From contig CAWBHA010000003.1 of assembly GCA_963788585.1 (NCBI GenBank), forward strand, positions 1,178,001-1,242,000: a stretch of 64,000 bases of DNA, given 5' to 3'. Positions 17,089 to 26,283 of the stretch are shown one piece after another. The notes under the pieces are model-generated. The model saw nothing but the letters and a program-made list of their open reading frames with translations. It searched no databases and was not told the DNA's origin. Made by a program: the position numbers and the translations under genes. Source of the DNA: Bog-473 sp963788585 (lineage in GTDB: Bacteria; Actinomycetota; Acidimicrobiia; Acidimicrobiales; RAAP-2). Numbering within the stretch: the stretch's first letter is position 1; each line of letters begins with the position of its first letter.

Positions 17089-17094
17089 TACACT
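17089..17094 (+). promoter_or_regulatory. Candidate -10 element (TACACT) of chdC, leaderless
   Basis: TACACT ends five bases before the GTG start and directly after the hairpin at 17051-17080. No ribosome site is present. Confidence 0.4.
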
Positions 17095-17099
17095 GAGGC

Positions 17100-17774
17100 G
17101 TGCCCCTGACCCCGACCACCGGCTGGGGGGTCCTCCACCTCTTCTGCCGGCTGGCGCCCGACTTCGACGCGAACGCCCTGCGCAAGGCCGTCAGCGCGGC
17201 CGAGGCCGACGGCTACCAGGTGGTCACCGTGGCGCTCCTCGGGCACAAGGCGGACCTGGGGCTGATGGCCCTCGGCCCCGACGTCTGGCGGCTGCGCCGC
17301 CTCCAGACCGAGGCCGCCGCCGCCGGCCTCGTCGCCACCCAGTCCTACGTGTCGCTGACCGAGGTCTCCGAGTACGCCGCCGGCATTCCCGACGAGCTGC
17401 GCCAGGCCCGCCTCTTCCCGCAGCTGCCGCCCGAGGGCAAGACGGCCTTCTGCTTCTACCCGATGTCGAAGCGGCGCGGCGAGGCGCACAACTGGTACGC
17501 GCTCGACTACGACGCCCGCAAGGAGCTCATGCTCGGCCACGGCAAGGTGGGCCGCACCTTCCACGGCCGCGTGCTCCAGGTGATCACCGGCTCGACCGGT
17601 CTCGACGACTACGAGTGGGGCGTGACGCTCTTCGGCGTCCACCCCGACGACCTGAAGGACTGCGTCTACGAGATGCGCTTCGACGAGGCGTCGGCCCGCT
17701 ACGCCGAGTTCGGCCCCTTCTACACCGGCATGGTCGGCACGCTCGACGAGGTGCTGACCGCGCTCGACGCGTGA
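17100..17774 (+). CDS. chdC: Coproheme decarboxylase (HemQ/ChdC, chlorite dismutase family)
   Basis: ChdC performs the last step of the coproporphyrin-dependent haem pathway of Gram-positive bacteria, the decarboxylation of coproheme to protohaem. The family core is clear: CFYPMSKRR...NWYALDYDARKELMLGHG, then GRTFHGRVLQVITGSTGLDD, EWGVTLF and VYEMRFDEASARYAEFGPFY. The His of the LMLGHG motif is the probable haem ligand. At 224 residues it matches actinobacterial members. The start is GTG, consistent with leaderless expression. Other haem genes are not in the window. Confidence 0.93.
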   Translation: MPLTPTTGWGVLHLFCRLAPDFDANALRKAVSAAEADGYQVVTVALLGHKADLGLMALGPDVWRLRRLQTEAAAAGLVATQSYVSLTEVSEYAAGIPDELRQARLFPQLPPEGKTAFCFYPMSKRRGEAHNWYALDYDARKELMLGHGKVGRTFHGRVLQVITGSTGLDDYEWGVTLFGVHPDDLKDCVYEMRFDEASARYAEFGPFYTGMVGTLDEVLTALDA

Positions 17775-17802
17775 GCGGCGGCGGACCGAGCGTGCGCGCG
17801 TC

Positions 17803-18643
17803 GTGACCACCACCGCCTCCCTCGACGAGCTCCGCGACCAGCTGCGCGGCCTCGGGCGGGTCGTCGTCGCCTTCAGCGGCGGGGCCGACTCCTCGTTGCT
17901 GGCCAAGGTGGCGCACGACACCCTCGGCCGCCCGTCCGTGCTGTGCGCCACCGCGTTGTCCCCGTCGCTGGCCGGCGCCGAGGAGGCGGACTGCCGCGCG
18001 CTCGCCGCCGAGTGGGACCTGCGCTGGGTGGGGGTGCCCACCGACGAGATGGAGGACGCCGCCTACGTCGCCAACGGCCCCGACCGCTGCGCCCGCTGCA
18101 AGACGGCCCTCATGGACGCGCTCGGCCCGCTGGCCGCGGCCGAGGAGGCCACCGTGGTCCTCGGCGTGAACGTGAGCGACCTGGGCGACCACCGCCCCGG
18201 CCAGGCCGCCGCCGCCGCGGCCGGCGCCACCTTCCCGCTCGTCGACGCCGGCTTCACCAAGGACGACATCCGGCACTGGTCGCGCCGGCTCGGGCTGCGC
18301 ACCTGGGACAAGCCGGCGGCGGCCTGCCTGGCCTCGCGGCTGCCCTACGGCACGCCGGTCACGCTCGGCCGCCTGGCCGCAGGTCGAGGCGGCCGAGGCG
18401 GCGCTGCACGGCGCTCGGGTTCGGGCAGCTGCGGGTGCGCCACCACGGCGACGCGGCGCGCCTCGAGGTCGAGCCGTGCGCGCTCGCCGCGGTGCTGGAT
18501 CGCGGCGCAGCGAGGTGGTGGCCGCCGTGCGCGGCGCCGGCTTCCGGTACGTCGCGCTCGACCTGGAGGGCTTCCGTTCGGGCAGCCTGAACCGCGCCCT
18601 CGAGGGGACAGCGGCGACGGGGCGCCGGAGGAGGCGGGAGTGA
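17803..18643 (+). CDS. larE: LarE-type ATP-dependent sulfur transferase, frameshifted
   Basis: LarE sacrifices a cysteine sulfur or uses an iron-sulfur cluster to convert the pyridinium carboxylate of the nickel-pincer (NPN) precursor to thiocarboxylates. The PP-loop VVVAFSGGADSSLLAKVA is present. ALSPSLAGAEEADCRALA, CARCKTALMDAL, LGVNVSDLGDHRPGQ and TWDKPAAACLASRLPYG follow the family. After about 18370 the protein jumps frame at least three times: near 18375, near 18405-18415 (then LGFGQLRVRHHGDAARLEVE), and near 18500 (then GFRYVALDLEGFRSGSLN). It ends at TGA 18641-18643. Base errors seem more likely than decay because every segment stays conserved. The uncorrected frame would run on to 18885. 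Confidence 0.8.
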
Positions 18644-18885
18644 GCGAGGTCCGGGTCAAGGTGAAGCTGACGTTCCCCGAGTCCGAGGTGCGCCGGGCCG
18701 TGCTCGCCACCCTGGTGCGCCGCTTCGACGTGGAGCCGAACATCCGCCGGGCCAACGTCGAGGAGCACCGCGGCTGGATCGTCTGCGAGATCGACGGCGA
18801 GGCCGGCCAGGTCGAGGCCGCGCTGGAGTGGCTGCGCGGCGAGGGGATCACCGTCGACCTGCTGGGGGACGTGCTCGAGGGCTGA
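18640..18885 (+). CDS. NIL-domain protein
   Basis: This 81-residue protein consists of one NIL domain, the ferredoxin-like fold found at the C-terminus of MetN ABC ATPases and in some sulfur-metabolism proteins. VRVKVKLTFPESEVRRAVLATLVRRFDVEPNI is shaped as its first strand and helix. The GTG start overlaps the larE stop (GTGA), so the pair is probably translated together. A role in LarE sulfur chemistry or substrate binding is inferred from this link only. Confidence 0.75.
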   Translation: MSEVRVKVKLTFPESEVRRAVLATLVRRFDVEPNIRRANVEEHRGWIVCEIDGEAGQVEAALEWLRGEGITVDLLGDVLEG

Positions 18886-18953
18886 GGCCGCGTGCGGCGG
18901 GCTGCGCCGTCTCCGCTCGGACCGCGCCGCCGCCGCCCGGCCCGGGCGCCGGC

Positions 18954-19142
18954 TCAGGGTTGCTCGGGGCTCCGCGGCACGTGCCAGCCGGCCGAGGACA
19001 CCTGCCGCGGCTCGTAGAAGACGCAGCCCTCGGGGCAGGCGAAGGGCAGCGGCTCGTTGGCGTCGACCTTGCAGCGCTCGAGGCGTTCGCCGCGGGGCGT
19101 GGTTCGCATCACGTAGTGACGGCAATCCTCGTTGACGGCCAC
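18954..19142 (-). CDS. Small four-cysteine protein (conserved-looking, unknown)
   Basis: A 62-residue protein with Cys residues in CRHYVM, RCKVD, FACPEGCVFYEPR. The spacing CxxxC near the C-terminus with two upstream Cys suggests a small metal-binding knuckle. I recall similar short proteins in other actinobacteria but cannot name a family. It is divergent from the Nudix gene, with about 45 bases between them. Confidence 0.6.
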   Translation of the reverse strand: MAVNEDCRHYVMRTTPRGERLERCKVDANEPLPFACPEGCVFYEPRQVSSAGWHVPRSPEQP

Positions 19143-19174
19143 GCTCCATTCTGGCGTGATGGGGCGGGCCGCGG

Positions 19175-19180
19175 TAGCGT
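19175..19180 (+). promoter_or_regulatory. Candidate -10 element (TAGCGT) of the Nudix gene
   Basis: TAGCGT ends eight bases before GTG 19189, the probable leaderless start of the frameshifted Nudix gene. Confidence 0.3.
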
Positions 19181-19188
19181 CACCGCTC

Positions 19189-19909
19189 GTGGAGCCGAGC
19201 GCGACCCGAGCGACGACCGGAGCGTCCCCCTCAAGACCCTGCTGCGCTGGAGCGAGGCCCTCGCGGGCATCGCGCGCACCGGGCTCGGCTTCACCGAGAG
19301 CCTCTACGAGCGGAGCGCTTCGAGGAGATCCTCAAGGTGGCGGCGGACATCCGGGTCGAGTCGGAGGGGCAGGGCGACGACCCCGACTACGCCGGGGGCC
19401 TGGTGCAGGAGTGGATGGACACCGTGGGCAAGGGCGTGCCCGGGTACGTCACGCCCAAGGTGGCGGTCGGCGCGGCCGTCGGCAACGACAAGGGCGAGCT
19501 GCTGCTGATCCAGCGGGCCGACTCGGGCATCTGGCTCTACCCGACGGGGTGGTGCGACGTGGGCTACTCGGCGGCCGAGGTGGTGGTGAAGGAGGTCGAG
19601 GAGGAGACCGGCATCATCGTCGAACCGGTCCGGCTCATCGCGGTGCTCGACGGCCTGCGTCTCGGCTTCACCCGGGTGCCGCTGTACTCGTTGCTCTTCT
19701 ACTGCCGCGCCCTCGGCGGCGAGCTGAACCCGCATCCGCTCGAGACCCGCGACGTCGGCTGGTTCACCCGCGCGACGTTGCCGCACCCCCTCGTCGGGTC
19801 GGAGCGCTGGGGTGACCACGTCTTCGCCGCCATCAACGGCGAGCGCCGCGACGTGCTCTACGACAGCGTGCGCCAGCCGATGTGGCGCGGCGACGCCTCC
19901 AAGACGTGA
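19189..19909 (+). CDS. Nudix hydrolase with N-terminal helical domain, frameshifted
   Basis: The protein is read in three pieces. The N-terminal helical part LLRWSEALAGIARTGLGFTE is in one frame. After an indel near 19315 the rest (19337-19909) is uninterrupted: LKVAADIRVE, the core PKVAVGAAVGNDKGELLLIQRADSGIWLYPTGWCDVG, and a Nudix box ending VVVKEVEEETGI. A further indel between 19192 and 19220 is needed if GTG 19189 is the start. The N-terminal helical domain is typical of ADP-ribose-pyrophosphatase-like Nudix enzymes. Substrate is not known. The stop overlaps the GTG of the next gene. Confidence 0.78.
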
Positions 19910-20347
19910 TCGCGGTCCGGGTCGCCGCCTCGGTCGACGCCGACCTGGTGGCGGCGATGACCGGCCTCGTGCCCCAGCTCTCCCGCTCGGCCCCGCCGCC
20001 CACGCCCGAGCAGCTGGCCCGCATCGTGGGCGACCCCGCCACCACGCTGTTCGTGGCGGAGGACGACGGGCGGATCGTGGGCACGCTCACCCTGGTCTGC
20101 CTTCGAGATCCCGACGGGGCGGCGGGCCTGGATCGAGGACGTGGTGACGGACGCCGCCGCACGCGGCAAGGGCGTCGCCAGCGCCCTGGTCAACGCCGCG
20201 CTGGCGCACGCCGCCGCATTCGGTGCCCGCACCGTGGACCTGACCTCGCGCCCCGACCGCGCCGACGCCAACCGCCTGTACGTCGCGCTCGGCTTCGAGC
20301 AGCGCACCACGAACGTGTACCGCCGGACCCTCGACGCCGAGGTCTGA
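19906..20347 (+). CDS. GNAT-family N-acetyltransferase, frameshifted
   Basis: The N-terminal half reads IAVRVAASVDADLVAAMTGL, then TTLFVAEDDGRIVGTLTLVC. After an indel near 20103 the other frame gives WIEDVVTDAAARGKGVASALVNAAL, with the R/Q-x-x-G-x-G/A acetyl-CoA loop as RGKGVAS, and LYVALGFEQRTTNVYRR, the GNAT C-terminus. GTG 19906 overlaps the Nudix stop, so the two are probably coupled. The acceptor is unknown. Confidence 0.78.
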
Positions 20348-20359
20348 GCCGTCCGGCCC

Positions 20360-21036
20360 TCACTCGTCTTCGTCGGGCGGAAAGGCGGCGGGCAACAGGC
20401 CCATCAGTGTCGTGAACATCGGGGTGAACCGGCCCTCGCCCCACGGCAGGTCCGGCTCGTTGGCGAAGGCCTGGCTGAGCACCCCGACGATGAGCGTCGA
20501 GACGAGGTAGATCGCGCCCTCTTCGTTGGCCCCCGGGCCGAGCTGGCCCTTGGCCACGGCGTCGGCCAGGGCGCCGCGCTGGAGCTCCACCATCTCCATG
20601 CTGACGGCGAACGCCGCCGGCGAGGGATGGAAGCTCGGGACCGGACGCCAGAAGAGCAGCTCGGCCACGGCGCGGTTGGCCAGACACCATCGCCCGCTCG
20701 CTTCGAGGCCGGCGACGAGCGCGTCGAGCCCGGGCTCGGCCCCCTGCATGCCGCCGCGCATCGCCTCGAGGTTCGCGCGCTGCCCCTCGAAGAACAGCGC
20801 GTCGTAGATCGCCATGAGCGACGGGAAGTACTTGTAGAGCGACGGTGGCTGGACGCCCAGACGTCGCGCCACCTCCGCCAGGCTGAGGCCGTTCACCCCC
20901 TCCTCGGTCATGACGTCACGGGCGATGTCGAGGATCTCGCGGATGCGTCTCCTGCCGACGACGGGCCCGCCGGTCCGGCCGCGACGCAGGGTCCGCCGGC
21001 GGCTCCCGTCTGCGCCGCCCCGTCGGTCCGTGTCAT
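20360..21036 (-). CDS. TetR-family repressor, frameshifted near the N-terminus
   Basis: The intact part (20911-20360) holds the helix-turn-helix VNGLSLAEVARRLGVQPPSLYKYFPSL and a ligand domain of about 130 residues. The first helix, GRRRIREILDIARDVMTEEG, extends upstream in the same frame without a start codon. ATG 21036 in another frame gives MTRTDGAAQTGAAGG, so an indel around 20955-20990 is likely. A TATACT -10 element lies eight bases upstream of that ATG. The gene is divergent from the SRPBCC/MBL/DHA2 genes, across a 17-bp palindrome that is its probable operator. Confidence 0.8.
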
Positions 21037-21044
21037 CGATATCG

Positions 21045-21050
21045 AGTATA
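21045..21050 (-). promoter_or_regulatory. Candidate -10 element (TATACT) of the tetR gene
   Basis: Read on the minus strand, TATACT lies eight bases before ATG 21036. A possible -35 TTGCTG is 18 bases further upstream. Confidence 0.4.
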
Positions 21051-21064
21051 GCTTAATTAGTGTC

Positions 21065-21092
21065 TTGACAGCAATAGCTAATGATATTAGCT
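21065..21092 (+). promoter_or_regulatory. TTGACA promoter box and 17-bp palindromic TetR operator
   Basis: TTGACA at 21065-21070 is followed by a perfect palindrome, AGCTAAT-GAT-ATTAGCT, at 21076-21092. The palindrome fills the space where the -35/-10 spacer of the rightward promoter should be, so a bound dimer would block polymerase. This AT-rich stretch stands out from its surroundings. Binding by the adjacent TetR protein is inferred from position and symmetry. Confidence 0.65.
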
Positions 21093-21121
21093 TTACGTCG
21101 GGCACCGGAGGAGGTACGGAG

Positions 21122-21661
21122 ATGATCGGAACGGAGAACAGCGAGGACATGACCGAGAACGCGAGGTCGAAGCGGAGCAGCCGCTGGTGGTTGCGGGAGG
21201 ACTCGCAGTCCCTCGTGATCGAGGCGCCGGCGGAGCGGATCTACGCACTGGTGGCGGACCTGCCGCGCATGGGGGACTGGAGTCCCGAGTGCCGGCAGGT
21301 GGAGTGGCTCGACGGGTCGACCGGACCGACCGAGGGCGCCACGTTCGTCGGCCACAACCGAGGGCGGCCCCGGCGGCCTCATGAAGTGGTCGCGCCACGG
21401 CAGGGTGCTCACCGCCGACCCCGGCCGGGAGTTCGCCTTCGTCACCGAAGAGGGCGGCCGGGAGTCGACCGAGTGGCGGTACCGCCTGGAGCCCGTGGAG
21501 GGGGCACCCGGGTCACCGAGTCCTACGCGGTCCATTGGATACCGACGTGGGCCCGCATCGTCGACGTCCCGACCAACCGCGCCCGTGAGTTGCGCGAGGC
21601 CATGCAGCACACGCTCGAGCAGCTGAAGGGCGCCGCCGAGACGCCGCCGTCGGCCCACTAG
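21122..21661 (+). CDS. SRPBCC-family protein (polyketide cyclase-like), frameshifted
   Basis: The helix-grip fold begins with SLVIEAPAERIYALVADLPRMGDWSPECRQVEWL. After an indel near 21365 the sequence continues as MKWSRHGRVLTADPGREFAFVTEEGGRESTEWRYRLEPVEG. A second indel near 21502 restores the first frame: TRVTESYAVHWIPTWARIVD, ending with a helix (LREAMQHTLEQLKG). The two indels compensate. GGAGG precedes ATG 21122. SRPBCC proteins bind hydrophobic ligands; the ligand is unknown. It is the first gene under the TetR operator. Confidence 0.75.
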   Translation: MIGTENSEDMTENARSKRSSRWWLREDSQSLVIEAPAERIYALVADLPRMGDWSPECRQVEWLDGSTGPTEGATFVGHNRGRPRRPHEVVAPRQGAHRRPRPGVRLRHRRGRPGVDRVAVPPGARGGGTRVTESYAVHWIPTWARIVDVPTNRARELREAMQHTLEQLKGAAETPPSAH

Positions 21662-21715
21662 GCGCGCGATGCGCCTCTTTTTCGCATCGCTCTCGAGACC
21701 GAGGAGTTCTCATGC

Positions 21716-22529
21716 ATGCACACGTACCAGGCCGCGCCCGACGTCGACGTCGTGACGTCGACCAACGCGGTCAGCGGCTTCGGCAACCTCGCCATCAACG
21801 CCTTCGTGATCCACGCCGACGAGCCGGTGCTCGTCGACACCGGTTCGGTGGTGCAGAGCGACGACTTCATGGGCGTCCTGCGGTCGGTGATCGATCCGGC
21901 CGACCTTCGCTGGATCTGGCTGACGCACACCGACTTCGACCACATCGGCTCGCTGCATCGCCTGCTCGACGAGAACGAACGACTCCGGGTGATCACCAGC
22001 TTCCTCGGGGTCGGGATCATGGGCCTGGGCGCTCCGCTTGCCCATGGACCGCGTGTACCTGATCAATCCGGGGCAGACGGTCGACGTCGGCGACCGGACC
22101 CTGACCGCGGTGCGACCTCCGGCGTTCGACAACCCGATCACGACGGGCCTGCGGGACGAGCGGTCCGGCATCTTCTTCAGCTCGGACTGCTTCGGGGCCC
22201 TGTTGGACGAGGTGCCCGAACGCGCCGAGGACCTGGCCGATGAGGAGCTGCGACGGGGCCAGGTCTTCTGGGCCACCGTCGACTCCTCGTGGCTGCACAC
22301 GGTGGACCGGGCGCTGTTCGCCTCGGAGCTGGACCGCATCCGTTCGTTGGAACCCACCATGGTCCTGAGCAGCCATCTGCCGGCGGCGGCACGGTTCGTC
22401 GCTGGAGCGGCTGCTGGGTGCGCTCGCCGAGGTCCCCGACGCCCCCGCGTTCGTCGGACCGGACCAGGCCGCGCTGGAGCAGATGCTTGCCGGGCTGACG
22501 GCCGGAAGGTCGGGCCGCTGCCGGCCTGA
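21716..22529 (+). CDS. Metallo-beta-lactamase-fold hydrolase, frameshifted
   Basis: The metal motif is WLTHTDFDHIGSLHRLL (HxDxDH). VLVDTG comes before it and FSSDCFGALL after it, the latter with the bridging Asp. The pattern resembles the flavodiiron-like branch of the fold. Indels near 22036 (MGLGAPL to MDRVYLINPGQ) and near 22390 (after SSHLPAAAR) break the frame. The last 45 residues are uncertain. GAGGAG precedes the start. It is likely to be in one operon with the SRPBCC and efflux genes. Confidence 0.75.
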
Positions 22530-22612
22530 GCCCCTCTCGGCGGCTCCGGAACACCGACTTCCGGCCGGTCCAACCGTTAGGGTCTGCGCAGGATCACTGG
22601 AGGAGGGCGACA

Positions 22613-24235
22613 GTGAGCGAGAAGCGGGCTGCAGGGCCGCAATTGGGTGCTGGCCGCGATGATCTTCGCGGTCGCCATGACGTTCATCGACCAGACGATC
22701 GTCTCCATCGCCGTGCCCAACATCCAACGAGAGCTCCAGCCTCTCGTCGACGGGCGTCCAGTGGGTGATCAACGGCTACCTGATCGCCCTGGCGGCGCTC
22801 TTTGCATTCGGCGGGCGTCTCTCCGACATCTTCGGGCACACGAAGATGTGCGTCATCGGCGTCATCGTCTTCGTCGGCGCCTCCACGCTGTGCGGGCTGA
22901 CGCCGACGGGATCAGCCGCCGAGGCGTGGATCGTCACCTTCCGCGTCGTGCAGGGCGCGGGTGGAGCGATCATGTTCCCGGCCGCGCTGGCCATCGTGGT
23001 CAACACCTTCCCACTCCAGGAACGGGGGAAGGCCCTGGCGGTGTTCTTCGGCATCGCAGGTGGACTGACCGCGGTGGGGCCGATCTTGGGTGGCTACCTG
23101 ACGCAGTGGACCTGGCGGGCGATCTTCTGGGTCAACATCCCGGTGGCCCTCATCGCACTCGTGCTGATCGCGGTGTCCAAGCCCAAGACGCAGTACCGCC
23201 GGGCGCCCATCGACTACCGGGGTGCGGTGCTCATCGCGGCGGGGATCGGGCTCAGCATCTTCGGGTTGCAGCAGTCGGTGCTGTGGGGCTGGAGCAACCC
23301 CCTGACCTGGATCTGCATCATCGCCGGGCTGCTCGTCATCGGGTTGTTCGTGCTGGTCGAGCTGCGGACCGAATCGCCGCTCATCAAGGTGTCGATCTTC
23401 CGCGTCCGACCCTTCGCGGTGGAGAACGTCGTGCTGTTGATCTCGATGATGGCGTTCATCCCGGTCTTCTTCTTCGCGAGCGAGTACGCGCAGATCGCCC
23501 TCCACAAGACCGCGTCCCAGGCCGGGCTCTTCCTCCTCTTCTTCTTCGTCGGGTTCGTGGTCGCCGCGCAGATCGGCGGCCGGATTCTCGACCGCGAGGG
23601 CGCGAAGCGGGCCGTCGTCATCGGCTGCGCCATCGCCGCGGTCGGGTTCGGCCTCTGGGCGTCGAAGGCCACCACGCTCAGTTTCTCGAAGCAACAGTGG
23701 TACGTCGTCCTGGCCGGAGCCGGCATGGGAATGATGCTCGGCCCCGCCAACACCGACGCGGTCAACCGGGCGGGGAACCTTTCCTACGGCGAGGCAACGG
23801 GAATCACGCAGACCATCCGGAACTACGGCGCCAGCCTGGGCCTCGCCGCACTCGGCACGATCCTCCTCTTCAACTACCGGTCGCACCTGACGACGTCGTT
23901 GCAGGCGCAGGGCGACCCGAACGCCGCGGCGGAGGCGAATCGCATCACCCAGTCGCAGGGCGGCCAGCGGTTCGGTGGCCTCCATCCCGCACTTCGTCTC
24001 GGTGGACTTCGCGAACGCGACGGAGGTCGTGCTCTACGTCATGTGCGGCATCATGGCCTTTGCCGGCGTGGTCGCCCTGTTCGGCCTCCGGCGTGGGCGA
24101 CAGGAGGTGGCACCCGTCGACCCGGCTTCGGTGCCGACGTCGTACGGCACCGCACTGACGTCCGGCCTCGCCGGCCGGTCCGCCGCTGACGACGACGTCG
24201 ACGACGTAACCTCGTGGGCCCGCGCCGTCCGTTGA
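22613..24235 (+). CDS. DHA2-type MFS efflux transporter, frameshifted
   Basis: The protein has the 14-helix EmrB/QacA layout. Motif C is in the early segment TFIDQTIVSIAVPNIQREL, followed by WVINGYLIALAALFAFGGRLSDIFGHTKM (motif A) and a regular run of membrane segments to SLGLAALGTILL. Three indels are inferred: near 22632, near 22742 (both before the conserved WVINGYL) and near 23968. After the last, the closing helix reads VVLYVMCGIMAFAGVVALFGL and ends at 24235. The intact core is 22765 to about 23965. GGAGGAGG precedes GTG 22613. Export of a toxic compound sensed by the TetR protein is inferred. Confidence 0.82.
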
Positions 24236-24263
24236 CCGGACGTCACACACCGAGGAGGCCGCC

Positions 24264-24999
24264 GTGCCATACCACGCCCGTCGCGTCACGCTCTTCGGGC
24301 GGCCGTCGTCAGCCCTCGGTCTCGTGGCCACGGGGTGCTCGGCCGTGGCCAAGGTCAGGCAGGACGTGCACAACGTCGAGGGCAACCGGGCCACCATCGA
24401 CTCGTTCACGCAGAACCTCCAGTCGAACAAGAGCACGCCCTTCGAGGCGACCTACACCACGACGGGGAGCGCACCCGCCACCGTCGTCTACGCCGTCGAC
24501 CCCTCCAGCGGGGGACTGGCCTTCCATGCGACCCAGACCGCTGCGAACGCTTCCAACGTCCAGGTGATCGTGAACTCGTCGGGCGAGTACACGTGCAACC
24601 AGAGCGGCTCGGGCGGCGCCTGGTCGTGCCAGAAGCTGGGCAAGGCCGACTCGGCGACGGAGAACAGGATCTTCGACGTCTACACGCCGTCGCACTGGAT
24701 CTCGTTCCTCAAGGGCGTGTCCCTGGTGGCCGGGCTGGCAGGCGACAAGGTCACGTCCTCGACGATGTCGCTCAACGGCTTCGACATGAACTGCGTCGAC
24801 CTCGTCGCCACGGGCGTGCCCGGCACGAGCACGATCTGCAGCACGTCGCAGGGGATCCTCGGCTACGTCAGGGTGGCCCAGGACAACACGAGCTTCCAGA
24901 TCACGAACTACTCGTCGTCGCCGTCCCCCGTCGCTCTTCCAGCTCCCGCCGGGGGCCACCGTGACCACGGTGACCGCCGTGACCACCACCACCACGTGA
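24264..24999 (+). CDS. Secreted lipoprotein, unknown function (probable frameshift near C-terminus)
   Basis: A signal peptide ends in the lipobox LVATGC, so the mature protein should be lipidated at that Cys. The first ~15 residues are atypical for a signal peptide and may contain an indel near 24305. The mature part (~210 residues) is Ser/Thr-rich with Cys pairs in EYTCNQSGSGGAWSCQKLG and NCVDLV...STICST. Near 24942 the frame probably shifts: the alternative gives LFQLPPGATVTTVTAVTTTTT and stops at 24999. The uncorrected frame would end at 25052. No family recognised. Confidence 0.65.
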
Positions 25000-25048
25000 G
25001 CGGGCGGCCGGCCCCGACGACCCGCCTCGTCCGTCAGCCGAGGGGCCG

Positions 25049-26161
25049 GTGACCACCTTCCTCACCCGCTACGACACCTCGGGGCCCGGCGTCCGCCTGG
25101 CCGTCAAGGACCTGATCGACATGGCCGGCGAGCCCACCACGGCGGGCTGCCGCGCCGTGGCGGCACGGGCCGTGCCGGCGGCGCGTGACGCCGCCTGCCT
25201 CGACGGGGCGAGGGCCGCCGGGGCCCGCATCGTGGGCCGGACGAACCTGCACGAGCTGGCGCTCGGGGTGACCGGCGTGAACCCGTGGTACGGCACCCCG
25301 CGCAACCCGCTCGATCCCTCCCGCGTCCCCGGCGGCTCGTCGAGCGGCTCCGCGGTCGCGGTCGCCACGGGCGAGGCGGACGTCGCCTTCGGCAGTGACA
25401 CGGGCGGGTCGGTCCGTATCCCGGCCGCCTGCTGCGGCACCGCCGGGCTGAAGACGACGTGGGGCCGCATTCCCCTCGAGGGCGTCTGGCCGCTGTCGCC
25501 GAGCTTCGACACGGTGGGCCCGATGGCGCGCGACGTGGCCGGGCTCGTCACGGGGATGCAGCTGCTCGAGCCCGGGTTCACCGTCGGCGCCGCAGCCGGC
25601 GACCTGCGGGTGGCGCGCCTGTCGGTGGAGGCCGATCCGGGCATCACCGCGGCGGTCGACGCCGCGCTCGGGCTGACCGGCTGGGAGTGCACCGAGCTCG
25701 CCCTGCCCGGCTGGGACGACGCGACGATCCAGGCGGGGCTCCTCCTGGTGGTCGAGGCCTGGCACTCGGACCGGGCGCTCCTGGCGCAGGACCCCGACGG
25801 CATCGGCGCCGACGTGCGGGGCCGGCTCGAGCTCGGATCCGCCTTTGACGACGCCGTCGTGCGGGCCGCCTGGGTCGTCCAGCGCGAGTGGCAGGCCACG
25901 CTCGAGCGGATGTTCAGCGAGTACGACCTGGTCGTCACGCCGACGCTGTCCATCTTCCCGCCCCACCTCGACGACGGTGACGACCTCCTGGTCTCCCGCT
26001 GCACCCTGCCCGTCAACTTGGCCGGCGTCCCCGCGCTCTCGCTCCCGGTGCCGGCGGCGGGAGCGTTGCCGGCCAGCATCCAGCTCATCGGCCCGCGGCA
26101 GGGCGAGGAGCAACTCCTGGCCGCCGGCGCGTGGTTGGAGGCGGCCGCCGCCGGCGGCTGA
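25049..26161 (+). CDS. Amidase signature-family enzyme
   Basis: The Ser-cisSer-Lys triad is visible: Lys in LAVKDLIDMAG near residue 20, cis-Ser in PGGSSSGSAVAVA, and the nucleophile in FGSDTGGSVRIPAACCG. At 370 residues it is shorter than GatA (~485) and lacks GatB/GatC neighbours, so it is probably a stand-alone amidase. The C-terminal half is variable as in the family. GTG start; possible overlap with the uncorrected end of the lipoprotein gene. Confidence 0.88.
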   Translation: MTTFLTRYDTSGPGVRLAVKDLIDMAGEPTTAGCRAVAARAVPAARDAACLDGARAAGARIVGRTNLHELALGVTGVNPWYGTPRNPLDPSRVPGGSSSGSAVAVATGEADVAFGSDTGGSVRIPAACCGTAGLKTTWGRIPLEGVWPLSPSFDTVGPMARDVAGLVTGMQLLEPGFTVGAAAGDLRVARLSVEADPGITAAVDAALGLTGWECTELALPGWDDATIQAGLLLVVEAWHSDRALLAQDPDGIGADVRGRLELGSAFDDAVVRAAWVVQREWQATLERMFSEYDLVVTPTLSIFPPHLDDGDDLLVSRCTLPVNLAGVPALSLPVPAAGALPASIQLIGPRQGEEQLLAAGAWLEAAAAGG

Positions 26162-26283
26162 GGGCACCCACCTGGCGACGGAACGACGGCGCCGATGGCG
26201 CGCTCACAGATTCGTCACACTTGTGCTGCAGACTCACGTTGCGAACCGTACGGGCGTTGCCGATGCGCGGAGTGAGGTGTCCC

